A DNA stretch of 64,000 nt from Diplolepis rosae (lineage: Eukaryota; Arthropoda; Insecta; Hymenoptera; Diplolepididae), in the NCBI GenBank assembly GCA_030998225.1, contig JAPYXD010000698.1, positions 8,287,001 through 8,351,000 on the forward strand, read 5' to 3'. Both the position numbers and the translations under genes were made by a program. Numbering within the stretch: position 1 is the first letter of the stretch; each line of letters opens with the position of its first letter. Shown here piece by piece: positions 14,413-25,938 of this stretch. Below the pieces are notes generated by a model. That model saw nothing but the letters and a program-made list of their open reading frames with translations, was not told the origin of the DNA and did no database searches.

Positions 14413-14937
14413 TTAAATTGATGCTTCACAATTTCCTAATAGAAATAGAGTCAAGTTCACCGAAGTTTTTTCCTGATTGAAATCGCCCTTACCACTTAAA
14501 CTTTTAAATTGTGAAATGTTTTTTCGACAAATTAAAAATGTTTTAAAATTACATCACTGAACTGATTTTTAAAAATATTTCGATCACTATCAATCAATCA
14601 GAATACGGTAGATTTATGTATAGACGAACTAACTTAGACCCTGGGGCAACAAGATTTACAAGGCGAAATTTTAAAAAGTGTCCTAATCATCTAGAAAAGA
14701 ACGCTAGAATAAAAATATAAATCGAGTAGAATGATGAAAAATTCCCTTTCACTGATCTGCATATTATCATTATAAATTTTATATCCACCACTGTCGAAAT
14801 ATAATAGACAACCTGTTTTCTGCCAGTCGTATAAGTTCACCTAATTTTTGTGTTATATAACTGATATTCGTTTCCTTATTACGGTATAAAAGTTACTAAA
14901 ATTCTGTTTAGGCCGTGTGGTAAGGCCTGTCATTACT

Positions 14938-15078
14938 AATTATATACAACCGCTTTATTAATAAAATAATAATTTTAAAAAAAATTTCCGAAGACAGGAA
15001 AATATAACGCATTGTTCTCTTCTCCGGAAAATTTGTTTAAATTATTATTTTAATTATAAAGCGGTCGCATATAACTGG
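14938..15078. repeat. Small palindromic element, about 140 bp
   Basis: Two arms of about 40 bp are complementary: taattatatacaaccgcttt... at the left and ...aaagcggtcgcatataact at the right. They are separated by about 60 bp. It is probably a short MITE. It has no coding capacity. Confidence 0.6.
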
Positions 15079-15494
15079 TGCTGTCAGAGTCAGCAGCTTT
15101 TTGACTAAAAAAATAGTTTTAACAGATTTTTCAAAAAAGACGAAAATCCTTTGCCTTATTCTCTATTGCTATCTTTTCGTGAAAATTCGTTAAAATTTTA
15201 GAATGTAATGCAGAAAAATTATAATTTTAACTCCAAACTGAAATGAGAGAATGTTTTGAACTTATTAACATTAACATTTTAACATATATTGAAAATTATC
15301 GAAGATTTTTTTAGTGATCATTTTGAAAAGAATATTCACATGATAAATAACATATTCTTAATATTCTTAATTCTTGAATGGTGAAAATTCCTTACGTTTT
15401 ATCGAATAAAATAATTGCAAAAGTTTGCTAAATCAGTGCGTAAATTATGAAATGAAGTTTAAACTTCATTATGATTTAATCAAACTTTCTTCAG

Positions 15495-15850
15495 AAATAA
15501 TTTTATAAAATTTGGAGAATAATTGCAAATTTTAACAAAAAGTTACCATTGTCACAGTCTTGCGATTCATTGTAATTTATCTTAGTTTATTCTAAAAACA
15601 CATTACCATCAAGACATAATTATATTTTTAGTTTATCAATAAATAAATTTATATACTGCAAAAATGTTTCTGATTTTACAATACTTTAATTGAATTTTAT
15701 TACCAAAATGTAATGCAAAATTATACTCAAGGTATTATTAAGTATAATCACAGTATTTTTAAAGAAATTATTCAGGACTACAATATACGTGTTGTTAAAA
15801 AGAATTACATTACCTTTTGGCAATAAACTTCCATTACAGTATTGTAAAAT
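15495..15850. repeat. Dispersed 355-bp repeat with embedded palindrome
   Basis: It is nearly identical, by eye, to 24353-24705. Its right half (about 15674-15850) is an inverted-repeat unit running from gattttacaatactttaat to attacagtattgtaaaat, probably a MITE of about 175 bp. A more diverged relative of the palindrome lies at about 63.6-63.83 kb. No coding sequence. Confidence 0.7.
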
Positions 15851-16006
15851 AAAATAAATAATAAAAGTATAATAAAATAAAATAACGAGAACATCTGTCA
15901 GAGAAGAACTAATCTTTTCTTGAAAATTCGTTAAAATTATTGAATTTGATGCAGAAATATTATATTTTTAATTCCAAACTAAAATAAGAAAATGTTTTTA
16001 ACATAT

Positions 16007-16780
16007 CCAAGTGCGAATTGCCGAAGGTGATAATACGGCACAATCTTGGCCCAATCTCGGCAGCCAACAGTCGGCTATTGTTATTGGGTCAGTGTCGCCG
16101 TTTGCATCGGTCAAGTGCAGGGTCGAAAACGGCGGCCTTTGTCGACTGTTTAAATTTGAAGACCTTCAACCGAAACTTGGCCAAGTATCGGCCCTATACC
16201 AAACCAATTATCACTTTTACTATGGCATCCAGTTTCGGAAGTAGAAGAGCCAGAGTCCGGACCATGGACGGCACATTACTGGGCCATGTGTCATTTTTAC
16301 CACGATAAACCATTCTAGAAACAAGTGTTGGCGGCCAGAGTTTGGGCCAGAATTGGCCACCAAGTGTATACCGCACGCAGAAAAAAAATCAGTAAAATTT
16401 ACAGGAAGTTCGGTACTTAATTGGACAACATGACTTTTTAGTAAATTTTACAAGAAGTTGAGTTCAATCAACAGATTTTCTGTACAATTCACTTAGCGTA
16501 CAGTACAATCAACTTAACTCGGTTTTTTTCGTATTCAGTAGATTTTACTGGACGCTGAGTGAAACGTACAGAAAATCTGTTAATTGAACTCAACTTCTGG
16601 TAAAATTTACTGAAAAGTCATGTTGTCCAAATAAGTACCGAACTTCCTGTAAATTTCACTGATCTTTTCTCTGCGTGCGGAGTTATCATTCCAACAACGG
16701 CAGAATATCGGCAACCGATATTTGGCAACATTTTTGCCGATGCTGGGCCAGTGGTAAGCCGTATCTAACTTCACACTTGG
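16007..16780. mobile_element. CCAAGTG...CACTTGG TIR element, interrupted
   Basis: The ends CCAAGTGCGAATTGCCG and, reversed, CCAAGTGTGAAGTTAG are terminal inverted repeats. The body is notably GC-rich for this window (ggcc, cggc and ccga words), unlike its flanks. It was later hit by the palindromic element at 16371-16680. Open frames of 77 and 96 codons inside do not resemble a protein family I recognise and are probably incidental. The flanking duplication may be TAT, judged against the empty paralogue near 15.26 kb. Confidence 0.7.
16371..16680. mobile_element. Palindromic MITE with CCGCACGCAGA ends
   Basis: This 310-bp element is almost entirely self-complementary: CCGCACGCAGAAAAAAAATC at the left and ...TTTTCTCTGCGTGCGG at the right. 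Internal matched blocks include caggaagttcggtactta and gaagttgagttcaat. It sits inside the GC-rich CCAAGTG element, so it is the younger insertion. A shorter relative lies at 52273-52440. Confidence 0.85.
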
Positions 16781-17056
16781 GTATTAACATTAACATTTTA
16801 ACATATGTTAAGAATTATCAAACACAGATTTTTTTAGTGATAATTTTGAAAATAAAAATAGTAAAAATGTGCAATTAAATTCAAAATATTCGCATGATAA
16901 ATAACATAATCTTAAATCTTAATATTCTTAATTCTTGAATGGTAAAAATTTCTTAAATTTACCGAACAAAATAATTAGAAAAGTTTGCTAAATCAGTGCG
17001 TAAATTAATAAATGAAGTTTAAACTTCTTTACGATTTAATCAAACTTTCTTCAGAA

Positions 17057-17797
17057 TTTGAGACGTTTACATACTAAATAACACAAAATACGCCGAGATT
17101 ATTTTCTGAGACGATCTACTGCGTAATAATAGTGATAGAAGGCAGCAATTTAACTATCACCTAGACAATCTTGAGTGTTGAATCCACGATTGCTATTGAA
17201 ATTGAAAAGATGCATGACTGGAAGCGAAGAATCTGACATGGTTTAACGCGTGCCGCTCGAACTAACAGGATCGCAGTGAAGTTTGAAATAACTGATGTTT
17301 ACTTAACTTCTCTTATTCTAGTTTTATTATTCTCATTGAAACGTGTATGAACTGTAAATTGAGGAAAAGGTGGTTGGGCTTTCTATCAACAAAAGAGCAT
17401 TGACCGATTGCAACGTTTTGAATTAAAATTATATATATGTATCATACTTTACTTTGGATTTAGATACTTAAAGAGAAATCTACTTGGTTATGATTTTGAA
17501 GCTTACTTCATTTTTCGAGAGAAAGCTGTAATGCGTTCTGAATAGAATATCGGAAATTATATTTTGTATTCTAATGGTTAGAATTTCATTATATGACATA
17601 ATGTAATTTTGGAATAAAATTTTACGTATAAATATATAAAGAAAATTACAGAAAATAATATTAGGTTGTTTTATGGATTTTAAGGTATTTGAAAAAAGAA
17701 TCTGCCCGCTTCGAGGGTATATTCTTATCGCGCGTCGCGCTCCGCTCTGTTTGGATCTCGCGCTTTACGCTCGGTAATTTGTTATCTTAATTCAATT
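17057..17797. other. Intergenic, no gene seen
   Basis: No open frame is worth calling. A GC-rich spot at about 17.70-17.78 kb (gcgcgtcgcgctccgctctg) resembles one at 46.02-46.08 kb, so it may be a repeat remnant. Confidence 0.4.
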
Positions 17798-18306
17798 TAA
17801 AGCTATCAAAATTCTTTATAAAAAGAGCCCAACATGAATTCATTTTGTTGAATTTTGAAGAAGTTATTGCAGAAATAGTCTAGATTTTAATTCTTTCTTA
17901 AATTTTAAATAACTTTCGAAATAATCAATATTTTTTAATGTTCCTGGACTCATTTTAAAGCTACATTTCTACAAAATTCAAGTAAATTACTAGCATTAAT
18001 GTTTAATTTTTTTCTTACATAGGTTAAAGTTCAAATAAAAGAGTATAATATATAATTATGAATTTTCTATAGAATCCCCTTGAAATATATATTCATATGA
18101 TTATTATGATTTACCTAAAGATGAAATATTTTCAAATTTTCTCTACTTTTTTGTTAGAATTTTAACTCTTTGCATAATGCAAGAAAAAAATTATACATTA
18201 ATAATGGTATTGAAATTTGGACTTTTTTTTTGCAATAACTTCTTCAAAATTTAACAAAACGACTTCATTCTGGACTCATTTTAAATATAATTTTGATGGC
18301 TTTTAC
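17798..18306. mobile_element. Fold-back element, about 0.5 kb
   Basis: The two ends are complementary over at least 75 bp: taaagctatcaaaattcttt at the left against, reversed, taaaagccatcaaaattata. The matched block ttgaagaagttattgca follows further in. No coding capacity; terminal duplications are unclear. Confidence 0.7.
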
Positions 18307-18400
18307 ATTATTAAGAGTAGAAATTTCATCACTCAGAATTAAAATTAAGATAATTTAAGCAATCATCGAAAAACAGGTAGTCCCACAATTCTGACCAGTA

Positions 18401-18621
18401 CTCTCTAAATCTGAATCAGTCAAATTTTCACTGATTGAATCAGTGATTTGCTTTTTCACTGATTCATCAGTGAGAAAAATATTTTTCACTGTTAAATCAG
18501 TTAATTTTCACTGAAATAATCAGTGAAACTTGACTGATTTACAGTAACCTCTTTTTAGCTATTTGAATCAGTCAAATTTCACTGATAATCAGTAGATTTT
18601 GACTGGTTCCAATTTAGAGAG
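18401..18621. mobile_element. CTCTCTAAATC MITE, copy 1
   Basis: This 221-bp element has ends CTCTCTAAATCTGAATCAGT and, reversed, the related CTCTCTAAATTGGAACCAGT, flanked by TA on both sides (18399-18400 and 18622-18623). The interior alternates aatcagt and actgatt, so it can pair along almost its whole length. Further copies are at 33.65, 39.18, 39.98 and 41.49 kb. Confidence 0.85.
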
Positions 18622-18639
18622 TAGTGTACATATCTGTAA

Positions 18640-19430
18640 CTTTCTAATAATTTACATGATTGAAAAAAAACTATTTTCTTCCAAATTCTAAAAAAGGAAA
18701 AAATTCGTAGACTGTATTTAAGCAAACGATTTTTCATTTTGACGCTTATTGTGTGTCTCACATATTTTGGTTGAAAAATGGAATTTTTGATTTTCAATAG
18801 TATTTTTTTAAAACTAAAACATAAAATATACATCTTGTCAAAAAATGTCCTACTGAGAATTTGTAGACCTCATTTAGACAAATAATTTTCCATCTTAACG
18901 TTTTTTTCGCATGTCACATATTTTGTTTAAATAATGGAATTTTTAAATTTTAATTGTATTTTTTAAATTCGAAACGCAAAATATATATTTTATCAGAAAC
19001 TATGTCAGACAAAATTTGTAGAGCTTCTTAAAACGAACAATTTTTCAAACTTAGGTTTTTTTCGTATTTAACATATTATTGTTAAAAAATTAAATTTTGG
19101 ATTTTCAATAGTATTTTTTTAAATTAAAAAGAAAAATATACATCTTATGAAAAAAAAGGTTGCGATTCAAATAAAGTTTTCTTCAAAAACAAAAAAAATA
19201 CTCCTATTTTGACAATTTTTGTCGCATGTGGCTTATTAACGAACTTGTCCTTACTTTTTCGACTCCGATAAAGTATGCCAAAGCTCAATTCAATCCGATA
19301 ATTGTATCGAGAGTTATCGACTATACGACTTCAGGGGGTCTCAAAACGTAAAGATTTGATGAAAATTTCGAAATTCATTTTTCAGATAAAACTAATATTT
19401 TCTCATTTATAATGAAAATCTAAAAAACAA
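18640..19430 (-). repeat. 160-bp-period tandem repeat plus conserved tail, copy A
   Basis: Units with the motif aatttgtagacctcattt... recur at about 18.69, 18.86 and 19.01 kb, each followed by cgtttttttcgcatgtcaca-like and atacatcttgt-like blocks. The same structure appears in the opposite orientation at 54.48-55.35 kb, and a third fragment lies at about 47.16-48.14 kb. The array abuts a conserved segment with a short open frame (19226-19351). It could be the terminal repeat region of a larger unrecognised mobile element. Confidence 0.65.
19226..19351 (+). CDS. Conserved 41-codon open frame in repeat, unknown
   Basis: The frame starts at ATG 19226, with the protein starting MWLINELVLTFSTPIKYAKA and ending at TAA. 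The inverted repeat copy at 54557-54685 keeps the same start and most residues (MWLVNELVLTFSAPIKCAKA). I do not recognise the family. The two frames diverge in the last third, and the length is too short to argue for function on its own. It may be a piece of a former longer gene carried by the repeat. Confidence 0.2.
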   Translation: MWLINELVLTFSTPIKYAKAQFNPIIVSRVIDYTTSGGLKT

Positions 19431-21152
19431 GAACTTGTTAAAATACATAGAAGAAACTTTCTTGCATTTCTAACTCCGAATATATTTCGGTTGTTTATTT
19501 TATTTTTTAAACCGACATCCCGAAAAAATATATTTTATCCAAACAAAATTAATTTTAATTTAATTAATCAATCACTTTTGACTGATTGAAAAGCAAGGAA
19601 TCAGGCACTGATTTTTTTCAAAAATTCTAACTGATTTAGATTTAGAGCAACCTTTAGTCAAATTAAAGGAACCAATTGATTGAATTAAATGATTTAATTT
19701 AATTTAAATTTACAAAAAAATTTGGTCAAGCGAATAATAAGAAAATTCTTTGATTCATTCAACTAAATTTTGCTTGAATTATCCAAATATTTACCGAGTG
19801 GATAAAGTGCAATTATTTTTTCAGATTCTAAGTAGGAAAAAGGATCCGAAATTAATTCCAGGATTTGACTCAGAATTATTTCATTGGAATTCTCTAAGCA
19901 TACTTAAACTTTCTTCAAGACACTAATTATAAAATTGCTTATACATTACTGCTTTATTCTACACATGTCTCCGATATTAATATAAAATGATAAGCAGTCA
20001 CTTTTTATAAACACTCATATATAGTACATATAAAATAAATATATGTATATATATAGTAGTGTGGACTTTAAATTTATCTAATTATAGTAAATTATTCTTT
20101 AATGTCATTGTAAATTACATTAGAAGCTCAATTAGAATATTATGTAAGATTACACAATAGCATTTGAGTTACAAACATAGAGTTAAAGGTAAAAAAGAAT
20201 TCGAACCTTAAACTTGAGAACTTAGAAAATAAAAAACATATTTCGTGAGATCTTTTAATAATTAAGACACGAATTACATCTTTTCAAACACAAAAACAAC
20301 GTTACATTCGGCTTAGAGAGCATATAGAATAAAAGGTTATAAGAGTTTATAAAAAGTCTGCTATTATTTATTGCATAAGACTAAAGATCATTGCTAATCT
20401 TTCATGATGAAATTCCTAATCATTCAATGTAATTAATGACCCTGGCTCCTAATGATATTCTCTTACTTATAGCCCGTGTCGTTAACATATTCAAAAAACT
20501 TTTTTTAAGTCATTACATCTTCTTCTGCACCTGTTTAATTATTTATATTTTCATTGTAAGTAAATTGGATATACTTTTGTTACAGAAAATTTAAAATGAA
20601 TTTTCAGATTTCAACCGATCAAAGATACAATGCTGCCATCTAGGAATTTAATTTGAAATAAAGATAAGACAAAATGAATCGGTATTACGAATTTTCTTTC
20701 ATCAAGTGCCTATGTGAATAAATTATCAATACTATTTAATATGAATAAAAGATTCTTACTCTACTTTTCACCAAAGTTAGCTAATACTTAAATAATTTGC
20801 CAATTCAATGGGTTAAAAGTAATCTCTATTTGAAATCTATTATACGTATTTAATTTTAGAAAGGCTTCTGTTTTACCTGTCTTCACCTGTAATCACCTAC
20901 TAACAGTTGATCTAGGATGTGAAGTTTCTACCTTGTGTACATAGGTGGCAGCACGAATAACTTTGAATGGTACATACATTTTTTCATAAATTTGAATATT
21001 TAATTAGAAAAGGCCTTATTAAAATATGAGAAGTAATTTCATGAGATTTCAAGAGTAACTGGTGAATATTAATTCCAATAGTTGGTTTCAATTTAAAATG
21101 GCTTATTATTAACAAATTATAAAATTTTATACTGTTGGTGAAAAACTACTCT
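19431..21152. other. Intergenic, no gene seen
   Basis: AT-rich sequence without a supportable coding frame. About 19.57-19.65 kb has another weak aatcag/ctgatt patch ending in atttagagc, a probable fragment of the CTCTCTAAATC family. Confidence 0.4.
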
Positions 21153-22815
21153 CCCTGGCGAAAGTATCAGATTGAAATTCATTCCGAGTCAATCAGAACT
21201 ATTCCGATTCATCCCGATATCTGTATCCGAACCAATGCGAATCATTCCGAACCAATCCGAAAAACGTTTTGTATCTCATTTGATGAAAAACGGTCAAAAA
21301 TCAATACGACTTAATCCGATTCATTCCGCTTCAATCGAAGGCATCAATCCGAACCAAGTTATCAATTAGAATAAATCCAAGCTCGGATTACTCAAAACCG
21401 AATTTTCAGTCTGAATCAATTCGACCTCGGATTCATTCGGATTGAAAATTCGGTTTAGATCAGTCCGAGCTTAAAACTTGTTCTGGATTCTTTCAGATTG
21501 ATGCCTTAGATACAAAACGTTTTTCGGATTGCGTTGGAAATTAAAAAATCAATCCGACTTAATCCGATTCATTTCCCTGCCATCCAAAGCATCAATGCGA
21601 CTGAATCTATACCAAGTTTTAAGCTCAAATTAATCCAAGCTCGAACTGATCTAAACCGAATTTTCAACCCGAACGAATCCGAAGTCGAAATGATTCGGAT
21701 TGATATTTCGATTTGAATCAATCCGTGCTTGGATATATTTGGTTTAAAAACATGGCCTGGATTCATTCGGATTGATGGCCGGATTGAAAAGAAATTAATC
21801 GCATTTAATCGGATTGATTTTTTATTTCAAAGCAATACGAAAAACGTTTTATATCTTGTTCAACGAAAGACGGTCAAAAATCAATTCGACTCAATCTGAT
21901 TCATTATGCTTCAATCGAAGGGATCAACCCAAATGAATTCAGACCAAGTTTTCAATTCGAATGCATCCGAAGTCGAAATGATTTGGATTGATATTTCGAT
22001 TTAGATCCAGTCCGAGCTTGGATTAATTCGAGCTTGAAACTTGGCCTGGATTAATTCGCATTGATGCCTTGAATTAAAGCGAAATGAATCGGATCAAGTC
22101 GAATGTATTTTTATTTCCAAAGCAATCCGAAAAACGGCAAAAATCAATTCGACTTAATCGGATTTATTCCGCTTCAATCGAAGACATCAATCCGAATGAA
22201 TCCAGACCAAGTTTTCAATTCGAATGAATCCGAAGTCTAAATGATTCGGATTGATATTTCGATCTCGATCCAGTCCGAGCTTGGATTGATTCGAGCTTGA
22301 AACTTGGTCTGGATTAATTCGGATTGATGCCTTGAATTAAAGCGAAATGAATCGGATCAAGTAGGATGTATTTGTTATTTCCAAAGCAATCCGAAAAACG
22401 TTTTGTAACTTATTCGACGAAAAACGGCAAAAATCAATTCGACTCAATCGGATTCATTCCGCTTCAATCCAAGACATCAATCCGAATGAATCCAGACCAA
22501 GTTTTCAATTCGAATGAATCCGAAGTCGAAATGATTCGGATTGATATTTCCATCTAGATCCAGTCCGAGCTTGGATTGATTCGAGCTTGAAACTTGGTTT
22601 CGGACCAAGTCGGATGTATTTTTTATTTGCAAAGCAGTCCGAAAAACGTTTTGTATCTTATTCGACGAAAATCGGTCAAAAATTAATTCGACTCAATCCG
22701 ATTAATTCCACTTCAATCGAAGGCATCAATCCAAATGAATGATTGATTATTGATCGTATCTCATCAAACAAACTACAAAACATTTTTGGAATAGAATCCG
22801 ATTCACTCGGATTCA
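21153..22815. repeat. TCCGA-rich palindromic array 1
   Basis: It begins with the terminus CCCTGGCGAAAGTATC, the same end as the compact element at 37820-38398. It then runs as degenerate tandem units of about 260-290 bp, for example restarting near 21.82, 22.11 and 22.37 kb at tttttatttc(c)aaagcaat. The units are filled with tccgaa/ttcgga words in both orientations. No right terminus is visible. Open frames inside are by-products of the repeat. Confidence 0.75.
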
Positions 22816-23636
22816 ATTCCAATACGAAATTTTTTCCAGCATATATTAAATTTAATATATCAGTGTATAGTTCCAAAAATAATACACAAAAATATTAAAT
22901 TACATACACAATTGCGTATAAAATTTAATAATATTTCTAACAGCCCACGAAACCTTTCTTTTTCAAACGAAATATTTGGCTATTAAATTTTTTTCACTAG
23001 GGGCATTGCGTTTGAAAATTAAACAAGAAATCAATTATGTAAATAGTCAGTTCTAACTTCAAAGTAGAATCAAGCATAAGAATTGATACCTGAGTCATTA
23101 ATTGAATCTGACACCTGACCTCTTATTTGAACATGATTAGGTTCGTCCAAGGAAGTGTTAGAATATTTTTGTTCACCCTGTAGAGTCTACCTATATCTGG
23201 GTGCTCTAGATAGATGAGTGGCCCGATATGAAATCGGATGGTTGGCCTGTGTTCTGAACGAGTAATAAGAGGCCCAGAGCCGCCTGCGTGAATCGCGCCC
23301 TCGCTTGTTTATGGGAATCATCAGATTCCCATCGAGACCATCACTGTGGGTGGACCCGGGCCGCCTGCTGACCGATTTGCTTTCAAGATTTCGGACTTGA
23401 AAATCGCACGATTCACGATCTTACCAACGAACGCATTATTCACTTCATTAATCAAAATTTGACCGATAAATAATTCTTTTTTCATTCAGTTCCTCGTTCT
23501 ATTAAATCGAGATGAAGTTTAATTTTTGATTAATAACCATCCTACACAGAACATAAGATCGGTTTTTGATTTATTTTTCATTAATTTCATTTATTAAAAT
23601 ACTCATTCATTTTTGCAAACTTTTATTCATTTACAC
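22816..23636. other. Intergenic with GC-rich patch and perfect hairpin
   Basis: No gene is recognised. From about 23.19 to 23.42 kb the base composition changes to GC-rich (cgcctgcgtgaatcgcgccc, gtggacccgggccgcctgct). Within it, 23311-23332 is a perfect 9-bp stem, ATGGGAATC/GATTCCCAT, with an ATCA loop. This could be a regulatory element or an old exon. Confidence 0.4.
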
Positions 23637-23640
23637 TTAA

Positions 23641-24162
23641 GGGGATCCGGCACCTTTAATATTATTATTTTTATCTTTTAAGTTCCTTCCATATTATTTT
23701 CTTGTTTAGTACCTTTAGAGAGGATTTGGGTTTTTCGAAAATTCCAGTACCTTTATGTATTTTAAAAATGAAAATTTTGAAATTTTTGTGCATTTCTTGA
23801 GTTTTAATAACTTTTTTGTTTTTTAATCAATTGTCATGATTCTTTTTTTATTTTTTTATTTACAATGTGTAGCAACTTTTTGGTTATGGAAAGCACTCTA
23901 ATTAAAAAAATAACTACAAAATTTTTTTTTATATTTTGGGATTTTTTAATTTATTTTTTTATTGTATTTGTAACTTTTTTTCAGTCATGTTACCTTTTTT
24001 TCCATACCTAAAAGTTTGCTTCACATTGTGAGGAACAAAATAAGAACAAAATAAAATTTTGAAAAAAAAACTAAAATCTTTCTAAATATAGGTACTAACA
24101 AAAAAAAATTAATGGGAAGGTCTAAACTCAAAAAATAAAATTATTAAAAATTGCGGATCCCC
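23641..24162. mobile_element. GGGGATCC fold-back MITE, TTAA-flanked, full copy
   Basis: The ends GGGGATCCGGCACCTTTAAT and GGGGATCCGCAATTTTTAAT (reversed) are each bounded by TTAA (23637-23640 and 24163-24166). The arms are complementary nearly to the centre, giving a 522-bp hairpin. No protein is encoded. Relatives are at 12.0, 40.3 and 50.0 kb. Confidence 0.85.
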
Positions 24163-24352
24163 TTAAGAATCAAACTGAAATGGATTCAGAAGCTCAAATT
24201 ATTATTTTTTTTAATTTGTACTGTTATATATAAAGTTAGAATAGGGAGTTTCATAATAAAATACATTAAATCACAACATTGTAAAAATTCTAATTTTTTG
24301 TAGCGAATTTCAACTACATGTTAGAATTATAGTTCTGTACTGTAGAATTTGA

Positions 24353-24705
24353 ACAATTTTATAAAATTTGGAGAGTAATTGCAAATTTTGACAAAAAATT
24401 ACCATTGTCACAGTTTTGCGATTCATTATAATTTATTTTAGTTTATTCTAAAAACACATTACCATCAAGACATAATTATAGTTTTAGTTTATCAAAAAAG
24501 AAACTTATATACTGTAAAAATGTTTCTGATTTTACAATACTTTAATTGAATTTTATTACCAAAATGTAATGCAAAATTATACACAAGGTATTATTAAGTA
24601 TAATCACAGTATTTTTAAAGAAATTATTCAGGACTACAATATACGTGTTGTTAAAAAGAATTACATTACCTTTTGGCAATAAACTTCCATTACAGTATTG
24701 TAAAA
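24353..24705. repeat. Second copy of the 355-bp dispersed repeat
   Basis: It matches 15495-15850 almost base for base, including the terminal palindrome from ttttacaatactttaattg to attacagtattgtaaaatt. It lies next to the duplicated receptor-locus flank that starts near 24.85 kb. Confidence 0.75.
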
Positions 24706-24849
24706 TTGCAAAAAAATTGTTCACAGTGTACTTTCCGCTTGTATTTTGAGGTTGACTTTTTTTATATCTGATAAATTAAAAGCGACATGGGACAGAAAAT
24801 TTTAGTTTGCAAAAATCAAAGAATAGGAGAACATCTGTCAGTGAAGAAT

Positions 24850-25590
24850 TATTCGAAACTCTCGGTTATCGTGTATGTTTGCGTTCCTAACGGCTAGTTT
24901 CTCGTTAAACGGGTTTGATACGACGCTCTAATTTAAATCAACGCTCTATCGTGTCGGCAAAAAAGAAGCAATAAAAGTCGATTTCTCGAGTTCAATAGGC
25001 AGTTGTGTGGATCATGAAGCTCTCGTTTTGTAATTTACTGTGAACAATTACAATGAAATGTCCTAATATGACTCATAATTACAGGCTTTAATGTCTTTGT
25101 AATTAATACCCACACTTTTTTCGAATTTAATTAAATTAAACGACTCGCCTTAAGTTGGATTAGTTCCTAATAAAGAGAGTCTATAATTTTCACTAAATAA
25201 TATTTAATTTCTATCAATTACTAAATTCAAATTTCAGCGATTGTATCAACTAATTATCAGTGAAATACATATATCTATTTATTGCTCGAATTTCACTAAT
25301 TCAAATTATTAAATTATTTATTATTGAATCAAATTAACTTATTTACTTAAATTCAACGAATTCAGATAATTCAATCGATTTCGGAGTATATTTCAGAAAA
25401 ACCAACTAAGTTGGACAATTGGCTTCTAATAAAACAAGATTTTAGAGTAGATCAAATTTATTATTACATGCTAGGCTTACAATCCACATAAACATTTAAT
25501 ATATTTACGAGTAGTAAAATGCAAATTAACTTGAATTCAGCTAAATTAAATTGATTATATTTGCAACCTCTTTTTAAATCAATTCAAAAA
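24850..25590. repeat. 3' flank of the receptor locus, duplicated at 39.75-41.0 kb
   Basis: Blocks such as ctatcgtgtcggcaaaaaag, gttcaataggcagttgtgtg, tgtgaacaattacaatgaaa and aatacccacac recur in order at 39.8-40.3 kb. A second set (acttttgg..., ggacaattggcttctaataa) recurs near 40.79 kb. This is part of the segmental duplication that also carries the IR pseudogene. No coding sequence is seen in it. Confidence 0.7.
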
Positions 25591-25938
25591 TTCAACGACA
25601 CACAGTTTATTTCAATTTCTCAGTTATAATCAAACACATAAACTATTTTCTGATTATTTTGTTTAATTTCATTGCAAAAGAAATTAGCAAGGTCGAGCAA
25701 AAGACTCGAATATTTGAATCAGCCTCTACAGACAGAAAACAGGTGCAATTTTAAAAGCAAATTTTCAATAACAAAAAAATTTCAAATTGTATTGATCAAA
25801 AATGCTTTTTAAGTTGACTGCTCAAGTCATGAAATAATTTGCCTTAAAATTCTTACAATTAGTATCGGAGTTTGATTACACCTCTTCAATTTTCGATTTT
25901 TTTGCCTACACTCTCAAACATATAATTTCTTGTAAGGA
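25591..25938. repeat. 345-bp direct repeat, distal copy
   Basis: It is a near-copy of 27224-27577 in the same orientation (shared blocks include cacacagttt, aatgctttttaagttgact, gtcatgaaataatttgcct, ttttttgcctacact). The proximal copy reaches into the last few codons of the IR gene, so this one is a detached duplicate of the IR 3' end and its downstream flank. A TCCGA array lies between the two. Confidence 0.75.

Larger units (their letters stand above)
15180..17056. repeat. Local direct duplication with a transposon in the second copy
   Basis: Sequence 15180-15497 (gaaaattcgttaaaatt..., ttaacattaacattttaac, aaatcagtgcgtaaatta, gaagtttaaacttc) recurs in the same order as 15915-16006 plus 16785-17056. 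The second copy is interrupted by the CCAAGTG element (16007-16780). The intact first copy therefore gives a paralogous empty site. The spacer (15498-15850) is another dispersed repeat, shared with 24.35-24.71 kb. Confidence 0.75.

Noticed and set aside
16011..16376. Overlapping 77-, 96- and 60-codon frames
   Set aside because: They lie in the GC-rich CCAAGTG transposon, on both strands, with no recognisable family; low stop frequency follows from base composition.
18440..18490. CTGATGA followed by GAAAA on the minus strand in the CTCTCTAAATC MITEs (also near 40.19 and 41.61 kb), looking like a hammerhead core
   Set aside because: There is no stem II between the core parts, no NUH triplet and no stem I pairing; the match comes from the family's actgat/atcagt word structure.
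21172..22876. Several 60-66-codon frames in the TCCGA array
   Set aside because: They follow the repeat period and occur on both strands; the array is a low-complexity palindrome, not coding.
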